Shown in pieces: positions 1-5,020 of a DNA stretch of 9,314 bases. How positions within the stretch are numbered: the stretch's first letter is position 1; each line of letters opens with the position of its first letter. Location of the stretch: positions 1-9,314 of the forward strand of contig CANFNE010000084.1 of the NCBI GenBank assembly GCA_947448105.1, in the 5' to 3' direction. A program made the translations under genes and the position numbers. The notes under the pieces are model-generated. The model did not search any database. It was not told the origin of the DNA and was given only the letters and a program-made list of their open reading frames with translations. This DNA comes from Burkholderiales bacterium. Lineage in GTDB: Bacteria > Pseudomonadota > Gammaproteobacteria > Burkholderiales > Burkholderiaceae_C.

Positions 1-289
1 CAATTACCTGTGGCGGCCGCTTTGGCCGCACATTTTGGACAGCGTGGCGCCCGGCGGCGTGCTGATTTACGAAACCTTTGCCGCAGGCAACGAAACCGTG
101 GGCCGCCCGAGCCGGCCTGATTTCTTGCTGCAGCCGGGTGAACTGCTGCGCGTCTGTGCCGATTGGCACGTCGTGGCCTATGAAAGCGGCACCCTGGCCG
201 CGCCCGCACGCTTTGTGCAGCGCATCGCCGCCGTACGCAAAGCAAGCGTAAAGGCGCTGGACGCGCCCGACCCAAGCTACCCACTCTAG
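1..289 (+). CDS. Class I SAM-dependent methyltransferase, C-terminal part (5' truncated by window)
   Basis: An open frame enters at base 2 and runs 95 codons to a TAG at 287-289; the N-terminal part lies outside the window. The visible part begins NYLWRPLWPHILDSVAPGG and continues with GVLIYETFAAGNE and GRPSRPDFLLQPGELL. This matches the last strands of the Rossmann-like methyltransferase fold: the helix before strand 5, the 'ggVLiyE' strand, and the 'PdFLLqPGEL' segment seen in TehB/UbiE-like small methyltransferases. The SAM-binding GxGxG motif would be upstream and cannot be checked. The substrate cannot be predicted. It lies 36 bp upstream of dapA on the same strand, so the two could be co-transcribed, although a promoter-like TAAAAT overlaps its end. 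An internal TTG at 35 could be misread as a start, but the frame is open through to the window edge. The family call is fairly sure, the substrate unknown. Confidence 0.75.
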   Translation, partial: NYLWRPLWPHILDSVAPGGVLIYETFAAGNETVGRPSRPDFLLQPGELLRVCADWHVVAYESGTLAAPARFVQRIAAVRKASVKALDAPDPSYPL

Positions 290-290
290 G

Positions 291-296
291 TAAAAT
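291..296 (+). promoter_or_regulatory. Possible -10 box for dapA
   Basis: TAAAAT (5 of 6 matches to TATAAT) begins two bases after the TAG of the upstream methyltransferase gene and 30 bases before the dapA ATG. A weak -35-like CCGACC lies at 267-272 with an 18-bp spacer. This would give dapA a short leader of about 23 nt. No Shine-Dalgarno sequence is visible before the ATG. The call rests only on motif and position. Confidence 0.35.
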
Positions 297-325
297 CGCG
301 CTTTTTAACCCCGCACCGCCGTCCC

Positions 326-1219
326 ATGACCCAAACACTCAAGCCCATCCGGGGCAGCATCGTCGCTCTGGTGACCCCCATGCTGGACGACGGCGCCGTC
401 GATTACCCGGCCCTGCGCCGCCTGATCGACTGGCACATCGCCGAGGGCACCGACTGCATCGGCGTGGTCGGCACCACGGGCGAATCGCCCACGGTGAATG
501 TGGACGAACATTGCGAAATCATTCGCGTGTCCGTCGAACAGTGCGCCGGTCGCGTGCCCGTGATGGCCGGCTGCGGCGCTAATTCGACCAAAGAAGCGAT
601 CGAACTGGCCCACTTTGCCAAAAAAGTCGGCGCCGACTGCCAGTTGCAAGTCGTGCCTTACTACAACAAACCCACGCAAGAAGGCCAGTACCAGCACTTC
701 AAGGCGATTGCCGAATCGGTCGATTTGCCGGTGGTGCTGTACAACGTGCCCGGTCGCTCGGTCGCCGATATGGCCCACGACACCGTGATCCGCCTGGCCC
801 ATGTGCCCGGCATCGTCGGCATCAAGGAAGCCACCGGCAATATCGAGCGCGCGCAGTGGCTGATCAAGGAAGCCCCGGCCGGTTTTTCTATTTACTCGGG
901 CGACGACCCCACCGCAGTGGCACTCATGCTGTGCGGCGGCCACGGCAACGTCAGCGTCACCGCCAACGTGGCGCCCAAGCTGATGCACGAACTCTGCATG
1001 GCCGCCATTGCGGGCGATGTGCGCCGCGCGATGGATATCCAGTTCAAGCTGCTGCCCCTGCACAAAGGCCTGTTTGTCGAATCCAACCCCATTCCGGTGA
1101 AATGGGCGGTGGCACGCATGGGCCGATGCGGCCACGCGCTGCGCCTGCCGCTCACACCCCTGACCGAGGCCAATCAACCGGCGCTTGAGCACCTGCTGCA
1201 AAGCACTGGTTTCATTTAA
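326..1219 (+). CDS. dapA: 4-hydroxy-tetrahydrodipicolinate synthase
   Basis: DapA condenses pyruvate with L-aspartate-4-semialdehyde, the first committed step of the diaminopimelate/lysine pathway, and so feeds both lysine and peptidoglycan synthesis; it is cytoplasmic and usually tetrameric. The 297-residue protein is the usual length and is a full TIM barrel of the DHDPS/N-acetylneuraminate lyase family. Visible active-site residues are Thr50 and Thr51 in GTTGES (49-54), Tyr113 in PYYNKP, Tyr139 in LYNVPGR with Arg144 binding the second substrate, and the Schiff-base Lys167 in GIKEATG. These equal E. coli T44, T45, Y107, Y133, R138 and K161 with a constant offset of 6. The ATG at 326 is chosen because the family N-terminus (IRGSIVALVTPM) follows directly; no clear Shine-Dalgarno precedes it. 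The stop lies 5 bp before the bamC ATG, which implies co-transcription. Antisense open frames across it are shadows. Confidence 0.97.
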   Translation: MTQTLKPIRGSIVALVTPMLDDGAVDYPALRRLIDWHIAEGTDCIGVVGTTGESPTVNVDEHCEIIRVSVEQCAGRVPVMAGCGANSTKEAIELAHFAKKVGADCQLQVVPYYNKPTQEGQYQHFKAIAESVDLPVVLYNVPGRSVADMAHDTVIRLAHVPGIVGIKEATGNIERAQWLIKEAPAGFSIYSGDDPTAVALMLCGGHGNVSVTANVAPKLMHELCMAAIAGDVRRAMDIQFKLLPLHKGLFVESNPIPVKWAVARMGRCGHALRLPLTPLTEANQPALEHLLQSTGFI

Positions 1220-1224
1220 TCCCC

Positions 1225-2325
1225 ATGCAAAGGTCCTTTGTGAACTCTTCCTTTAAGTTGACGGTGCTGGCTGCTGCGGTGGCGCTGAGCGCCTGTTCGG
1301 TGCTCGATGGTGAAAAAGTCGACTACAAGTCAAGCACCAAAGCGCCATCGCTGGCGGTGCCACCGGACCTGACCCAGCTCTCCAAAGACACCCGTTATTC
1401 GGTGGTCAACGGTGGCGTGTCGGCGGCCAGCGCGAAGGCCGCTGTGGCCAACCAAACCGGAAAAGAGCCTGTGGCCTTGAGCGCGATTTCAGACATCCGG
1501 GTCGAACGCCAAGGCAACCAGCGCTGGCTGGTCGTCAAGCGCAGCCCCGACAGTCTGTGGATGCCTCTAAAGGACTTCTGGCAGGAAAGCGGCTTCACCC
1601 TGAGCTTGGAACAAAGCAATCTGGGCATCATGGAAACTGAGTGGAACGAAAACCGCGCAAATATCCCGCAGGACTTCATCCGGCGCTCCTTGGGAAAGGT
1701 CTTGGACAGCCTGTACTCCACCTCGCTGCGCGACAAGTACCGCACGCGCCTTGAAAGCCGTGCTGACGGAGGCACCGAAATTTTCATCACCCACCGTGGG
1801 ATGCAAGAGGTCTACGCCACCGACGACAAAAACCGCACCGTCTGGCAGCCACGCGCTGCCGACCCAGAGTTAGAGGCCGAATTTTTGCGCCGCCTGATGC
1901 TCAAGCTCGGCGCCAGTCCGGAGCAGGCATCGCAAGTGGGCGCCGTCGCCCCAGCCAAACCCACGGCAAATGCGGCCACAGCGGATGGACTGCCCGTATT
2001 GGAACTGTCCGACGGATTTGACCGCGCCTGGCGCCGTGTGGGACTTTCCCTGGACCGCACCGGCTTTACCGTAGAAGACCGCGACCGCAACAAGGGTCTG
2101 TACTACGTACGTTATGTCGCCTCTGGAGAGCAAGTGACCGAAGAGGGCTTCTTCAAAAAGCTGTTTGGCGGATCTGCCAAGGGCGCAGCAGCGGCAAAAT
2201 ACCAGATCTCAGTACGCAGCGTGGGCGACAAGACAACCGTGTCGGTCCTTAACGATCTGGGTTCAGCCGAGCTGACGGACACCGCACAAAAAATCATCAA
2301 GGTGCTGACCGACGACCTCAAATAG
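1225..2325 (+). CDS. bamC: Outer membrane protein assembly factor BamC (NlpB/DapX lipoprotein)
   Basis: BamC is a lipoprotein of the BAM complex, which folds beta-barrel proteins into the outer membrane. The N-terminus is a lipoprotein signal peptide: a short polar stretch, a hydrophobic core (LTVLAAAVALSAC) and a lipobox LSAC whose Cys is residue 24 counted from the ATG. Residue +2 is Ser, not Asp, which fits outer-membrane sorting. After the Cys comes the low-complexity, probably unstructured BamC segment (DYKSSTKAPSLAVPPDLTQL). Two domains follow, at roughly 90-225 and 255-366, joined by an Ala/Pro/Thr-rich linker near 235-250; this is the two helix-grip layout of the family. At 366 residues it is somewhat longer than the E. 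coli protein (about 344). An in-frame GTG at 1240 has AAAGG (1229-1233) six bases upstream and would give a shorter signal peptide, so it may be the true start. The gene follows dapA at 5 bp, as in E. coli dapA-bamC. Confidence 0.9.
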   Translation: MQRSFVNSSFKLTVLAAAVALSACSVLDGEKVDYKSSTKAPSLAVPPDLTQLSKDTRYSVVNGGVSAASAKAAVANQTGKEPVALSAISDIRVERQGNQRWLVVKRSPDSLWMPLKDFWQESGFTLSLEQSNLGIMETEWNENRANIPQDFIRRSLGKVLDSLYSTSLRDKYRTRLESRADGGTEIFITHRGMQEVYATDDKNRTVWQPRAADPELEAEFLRRLMLKLGASPEQASQVGAVAPAKPTANAATADGLPVLELSDGFDRAWRRVGLSLDRTGFTVEDRDRNKGLYYVRYVASGEQVTEEGFFKKLFGGSAKGAAAAKYQISVRSVGDKTTVSVLNDLGSAELTDTAQKIIKVLTDDLK

Positions 2326-2359
2326 AAATTCGTTGACCCCGGCAGACAATCGACAGACG

Positions 2360-2389
2360 AAAAAAAACCACCTCGCGGTGGTTTTTTTT
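2360..2389. terminator. Bidirectional rho-independent terminator between bamC and the convergent small lipoprotein gene
   Basis: Eight A (2360-2367), CCACC (2368-2372), loop TCGC, GGTGG (2377-2381) and eight T (2382-2389) form a perfect 13-bp inverted repeat with a 4-base loop. The GC core followed by a U-run works in both directions because the A-run on one strand is the T-run on the other. It begins 35 nt after the bamC stop and 14 nt beyond the stop of the - strand gene ending at 2404. It is the cleanest terminator in the window. Confidence 0.92.
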
Positions 2390-2403
2390 CGAGCGAGAAG
2401 TGA

Positions 2404-2574
2404 TTACTTCGAAGCTTCGGAAGCAGCTGGTGCGGCAGCGGGAGCAGCAGATGCGTCAGCAGCAGGAGCGGCAGCAGCAGGAGCAGCGGCGGGAGCAGCA
2501 GCTTCTTCTTTTTTACCGCAAGCAGCCAGAGCAGCAGCAGCGATAACAGCTGCCAAGATGAGAGTTTTGTTCAT
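2404..2574 (-). CDS. Small Ala/Pro-rich lipoprotein, function unknown
   Basis: This encodes a 56-residue protein beginning MNKTLILAAVIAAAALAAC. Lys3 is followed by a hydrophobic core and a lipobox LAAC, with the acylated Cys at residue 19. The mature part is about 38 residues: a charged CGKKEE start, a tail built from A3P/A4P-type units (21 of 38 residues Ala, 5 Pro), and a polar end SEASK. Gly at +2 argues for outer-membrane delivery. I know of no defined function; small Ala-rich lipoproteins with CGKKEE-like starts are frequent in Burkholderiales. The ATG at 2572-2574 is chosen because it directly starts the signal peptide; an in-frame extension to 2649 would put 25 unsuitable residues in front. 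No good Shine-Dalgarno is seen. Alanine codons are GCT in 23 of 29 cases, unlike the GCC/GCG-rich neighbours, which suggests high expression. It lies downstream of roxA on the same strand, separated by 208 bp that hold their own promoter-like site. Confidence 0.82.
   Translation of the reverse strand: MNKTLILAAVIAAAALAACGKKEEAAAPAAAPAAAAPAADASAAPAAAPAASEASK
2421..2510. repeat. Imperfect GCA/GGAGC trinucleotide-type repeat inside the small lipoprotein gene
   Basis: Runs of AGC triplets interrupted by AGG, GGC or GGG on the + strand encode the Ala-Pro tail on the - strand. The period is three, so slippage would change length without breaking the frame. It is coding low complexity and not an independent element. 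Confidence 0.6.
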
Positions 2575-2602
2575 GATTGAAAAATAAGTTGAGTTAACGA
2601 AA

Positions 2603-2618
2603 CAATTTCCGGAAATTG
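2603..2618. promoter_or_regulatory. Perfect 16-bp palindrome in the leader of the small lipoprotein gene
   Basis: CAATTTCCGGAAATTG reads identically on both strands. It lies 28 bp upstream of the - strand ATG at 2574 and downstream of the TATACT candidate -10 box, so it would be inside the 5' untranslated RNA. It could be an operator for a dimeric regulator or an RNA hairpin (6-bp stem with a CCGG loop) affecting mRNA stability or ribosome access. No function can be assigned from sequence alone. Confidence 0.5.
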
Positions 2619-2682
2619 CCTGGGCAGCACGCCACCCAAACCCCAACAAAAAGCATTCGACGTCTTTTCGCCAGAGCCCCTA

Positions 2683-2688
2683 AGTATA
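2683..2688 (-). promoter_or_regulatory. Candidate -10 box (TATACT) for the small lipoprotein gene
   Basis: On the - strand TATACT matches TATAAT at 5 of 6 positions and lies about 109 bp upstream of the ATG at 2574, giving a leader of about 100 nt. No good -35 is found at 16-18 bp. An 8-bp palindrome GTGCGCAC (2696-2703) lies just upstream, within the spacer, and could bind a regulator. Its position between roxA and the lipoprotein gene supports separate transcription. Confidence 0.4.
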
Positions 2689-2782
2689 CAAGACGGTGCG
2701 CACATCTACCGGGTAAACCCTGAAATCTTGAAAAGTAGCACCGAAAAAGTGCTCTAAAGCCCTCCATCTGGCGTTTTTTCTC

Positions 2783-3934
2783 TCAGCCACTACCCTCTCC
2801 CAAGTCGGCTTGCAGCCATCCGTCATCCACCCACTGCGCCAGCAATTCCAAAGCACCCGCGCTCAAGCGCTTGACATCGCCAGCACACAGGTGGTGCTGG
2901 TCGGCCAAAAGCCGCATCAGGGTCGCGTCTCGCCCCGACGCGCGAAAACTCTCGCCATTGATAAAAATATGGTTGCTGTCGTAGAGCATCTGCGTGCGCC
3001 GGTCCAAGCAGACGCCTTGGCTGGGGTCGAAAGACTCCTGCGCACTGTCGAACCAGACTTGGGGCTTGGGCTCGCTGAGGTATTCGCCCAGCGCGCGCTG
3101 CGTGGCCAGCGAATCGTGCAAGGCTTTTTCCAGCGCCTCTTGCGCAAAGCGAGCCAGATCTGCAGGGATTTGGGCGCACTGGGCTTGCGCGGACTGATTC
3201 GGGTCGCGGTAGAGCGCATCGCCCACTTCATCGCACGCCTGTTCGGCCAGGCGCTGCAGGATTTCCTGGGCCAACTCACCCGCGCTGGGCGCGCGAAAGC
3301 CAATCGAGTAAGTCATGCATTCCCCCAGCGCCACGCCGTCGTGGGCATAACGCGGGGGCAGATACAGCATGTCGCCAGCCTCCAACACAAACTCCTGCTC
3401 GGGCTCAAAGTTGGCCAATATCTTCAGGGGCATGCCAGGTTGCAAATCCAGGTTTTTTTGCCGTCCGATACGCCAGCGGCGCTGGCCGTGGGCTTGCAAC
3501 AAAAACACGTCATAACTGTCAAAGTGCGGGCCCACACCGCCGCCATCACTGGCGTAACTGACCATCACATCGTCCAGGCGCGCGTCTGGCACAAAGCGAA
3601 ATTGGTCACGCAAGGCTCGCACCCGGGCATCAAACAAGTCCACGCTTTGCACCAGCAGCGTCCAGCCAGGCTGTTTGAGCGCGGGCAAGGCCTTGCGGCC
3701 AAACGGCCCTTGCTTGAGGCGCCAGGGTTGGTCGGTCACGGCCGGCGTCTGGATCACGAGGCGAGACTGCACGTCGTCTTGCGCGGCCAAATCAAACAAT
3801 TCGGCGCGGTCCAGCGGCGCACGCAGGCCGGGAATCGCCTGGCGTATCACCAGGGGCTTTTTTTGCCAATGGCGCTTCATGAAGGTGGCAGGCGACAGGC
3901 CACCCAGGAGTTGAAGAGGCTGGTCAATATTCAT
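2783..3934 (-). CDS. roxA: JmjC/cupin 2-oxoglutarate oxygenase, ribosomal protein uL16 arginine hydroxylase type (YcfD/RoxA)
   Basis: The 383-residue protein matches the YcfD/RoxA family (E. coli 373), Fe(II)- and 2-oxoglutarate-dependent oxygenases that hydroxylate an arginine of ribosomal protein uL16. The family N-terminus is seen in PATFMKRHWQKKPLVIRQA (15-33). The cupin core carries the iron triad His137 and Asp139 (GPHFDSYDVF) and distal His198 (LPPRYAHDGV), matching E. coli H125, D127 and H187 with a near-constant offset. Arg152 in GQRRW fits the 2-oxoglutarate-binding arginine. After about residue 215 comes the helical dimerisation segment, then a C-terminal winged-helix-like part with the characteristic SNHIFINGESF. 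The start (CAT at 3932-3934) is set by the family N-terminus; AGGA lies about 11 nt upstream. It is divergent from a SlyD-like isomerase 56 bp away. The family call is firm; the uL16 substrate is inferred from E. coli. Confidence 0.9.
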   Translation of the reverse strand: MNIDQPLQLLGGLSPATFMKRHWQKKPLVIRQAIPGLRAPLDRAELFDLAAQDDVQSRLVIQTPAVTDQPWRLKQGPFGRKALPALKQPGWTLLVQSVDLFDARVRALRDQFRFVPDARLDDVMVSYASDGGGVGPHFDSYDVFLLQAHGQRRWRIGRQKNLDLQPGMPLKILANFEPEQEFVLEAGDMLYLPPRYAHDGVALGECMTYSIGFRAPSAGELAQEILQRLAEQACDEVGDALYRDPNQSAQAQCAQIPADLARFAQEALEKALHDSLATQRALGEYLSEPKPQVWFDSAQESFDPSQGVCLDRRTQMLYDSNHIFINGESFRASGRDATLMRLLADQHHLCAGDVKRLSAGALELLAQWVDDGWLQADLGEGSG

Positions 3935-3978
3935 AAAGCGGGCGTCCTGGGGCTAAAAAATGGGGAAGATGAAACTGC

Positions 3979-3988
3979 GACAATTGTG
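3979..3988. promoter_or_regulatory. Palindromic -10-like site shared by roxA and the SlyD-like gene
   Basis: The 8-bp palindrome ACAATTGT (3980-3987) gives GACAAT on the + strand (3979-3984) and CACAAT on the - strand (3983-3988), each matching TATAAT at 4 of 6 positions. On the + strand the start point would fall about at the ATG of the SlyD-like gene (3991), implying a leaderless mRNA; on the - strand the roxA leader would be about 40 nt. No convincing -35 accompanies either. Confidence 0.25.
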
Positions 3989-3990
3989 CG

Positions 3991-4524
3991 ATGGAAATTT
4001 ATGACAACTGCGTGGTCGCGCTGACCTGGGTCCTTCAAGACACTTTGGGGGAAGAATTGGACGTTCTGGACGAGCCGGTCGAGTTCTTGCTGGGGGGCAA
4101 AGACTTGCTGCCCGCCATTGAATCCGCACTTCAGGGCCACCGTGTGGGCGCCAAGCTGCAACTGCAAATTGAGCCCGAAGAGGCCTTTGGCGACTTCAAC
4201 GACCAGCTGCTATTTCTGGAGCCGCGCGCCCTGTTCCCGGCGGAACTGCAAGTCGGGCTCACGCTGGAGGGCTCCGCCCTGCCCGCAGGCTGCAACCCGG
4301 CGGCGCCCAAAGACGCGCTGTTTACCATCACCGATATTTACCCCGAACACGTGGTGCTCGACGGCAACCACCCACTCGCAGGCATTGCGATTCGCATCAG
4401 CCTGTGCGTCGAGGGCGTGCGCGAAGCCACGGAAGAAGAGTTAGAGCGCGGCTCCACCGGCACCGGGTTTTTCCGCATTGAGGCGCTACCCGCCTCGGAC
4501 CGCGGCGACGCGCCGCTGCATTAG
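3991..4524 (+). CDS. FKBP-type peptidyl-prolyl cis-trans isomerase, SlyD-like
   Basis: This 177-residue protein has the SlyD/FkpB architecture: an FKBP half (about 1-75, with VLDEPVEFLLGGKDLLPAIESALQGHRVG), a chaperone 'insert-in-flap' stretch (about 75-120), and the FKBP end with VVLDGNHPLAG (121-130) and VEGVREATEEEL, both near-identical to SlyD. It should catalyse prolyl isomerisation and act as a holdase in the cytoplasm; no signal peptide is present. It lacks the His/Cys-rich nickel-binding tail of E. coli SlyD (196 residues), ending instead in RIEALPASDRGDAPLH, so a role in nickel delivery is unlikely from sequence. The ATG at 3991 is the only in-frame start, with a TGA at 3970-3972 upstream; no Shine-Dalgarno lies at normal spacing. 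It is divergent from roxA and convergent with dut. FkpB is the alternative name; SlyD-like is favoured by the EGVREAT and DGNHPLAG blocks. Confidence 0.88.
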   Translation: MEIYDNCVVALTWVLQDTLGEELDVLDEPVEFLLGGKDLLPAIESALQGHRVGAKLQLQIEPEEAFGDFNDQLLFLEPRALFPAELQVGLTLEGSALPAGCNPAAPKDALFTITDIYPEHVVLDGNHPLAGIAIRISLCVEGVREATEEELERGSTGTGFFRIEALPASDRGDAPLH

Positions 4525-4556
4525 CGGCGTCCTTCGCCCGCAGGCGACGGCTGCCT

Positions 4557-5003
4557 TCAGGCCTTGCCGGTCGAGCCGTAGCCGCCCTCGCCGCGCTCTG
4601 ACGCGGCAAATTCATGCACGATATTGAACTGCGCCTGCACCACCGGCACGATCACCAGTTGGGCGATGCGCTCCATGGGCGCTATGGTGAAAGCCACCGT
4701 GCTGCGGTTCCAGGCGCTGACCATCAACTGGCCCTGGTAGTCGCTGTCAATCAAACCCACCAAATTACCCAACACGATGCCGTGTTTGTGGCCCAGGCCC
4801 GAGCGCGGCAATATCAGGGCGGCAAAGTTGGGGTCCTGCAAATAAATCGCCATGCCAGTGGGCACGAGCTGCCAGGCGTTGGGCTGCAAGGTGAGTGGTT
4901 CGTCTAAGCAGGCGCGCAAGTCCAGGCCGGCGCTGCCCGGCGTGGCGTAGGCTGGTAATTGGTCCGCCAAGCGGGAATCGAGAATTTTGACGTCGAGTTT
5001 CAT
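4557..5003 (-). CDS. dut: Deoxyuridine 5'-triphosphate nucleotidohydrolase (dUTPase)
   Basis: Dut hydrolyses dUTP to dUMP and pyrophosphate, keeping uracil out of DNA and supplying dUMP for thymidylate synthesis. The 148-residue protein is a complete trimeric-type dUTPase with all five motifs: I, AGLDLRA (25-31 region); II, PRSGLGHKHG (66-75); III, GNLVGLIDSDYQG (79-91) with the catalytic Asp86 in GLID; IV, PMERIAQL (109-116); V, RGEGGYGSTG (137-146), the mobile C-terminal arm. The ATG (CAT at 5001-5003) gives the family N-terminus MKLDVKILD. It lies 17 bp downstream of the coaBC stop and no good Shine-Dalgarno is visible, so translation coupled to coaBC is plausible. coaBC(dfp)-dut adjacency is also seen in E. 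coli. Its stop is 32 bp from the convergent stop of the SlyD-like gene. Confidence 0.97.
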   Translation of the reverse strand: MKLDVKILDSRLADQLPAYATPGSAGLDLRACLDEPLTLQPNAWQLVPTGMAIYLQDPNFAALILPRSGLGHKHGIVLGNLVGLIDSDYQGQLMVSAWNRSTVAFTIAPMERIAQLVIVPVVQAQFNIVHEFAASERGEGGYGSTGKA

Positions 5004-5020
5004 ACGGGTTCACAAATAAA

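Noticed and set aside
305..1201. A 298-codon - strand open frame opposite dapA.
   Set aside because: His/Gly/Val-rich shadow of dapA, which has all catalytic residues on the + strand.
2333..2587. An 84-codon Ala-rich + strand frame in the bamC-roxA gap.
   Set aside because: It runs through the terminator and is the antisense of the lipoprotein repeat. The - strand frame has a proper signal peptide and lipobox.
2737..2753. Hairpin AGCAC/GTGCT as a terminator for roxA.
   Set aside because: Only a 5-bp stem with a 7-base loop, followed on the - strand by ACTTTTC and not a clean T-run; too weak to call.
2810..4024. A 404-codon open frame on the + strand, longer than roxA itself.
   Set aside because: It is antisense to roxA in a GC-rich stretch. 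Its translation is basic and low-complexity without a recognisable domain, whereas the - strand frame carries the complete JmjC iron triad.
4534..4547. Hairpin TCGCC/GGCGA between the convergent SlyD-like gene and dut.
   Set aside because: Short stem without a T-run in either direction; an intrinsic terminator is not supported.
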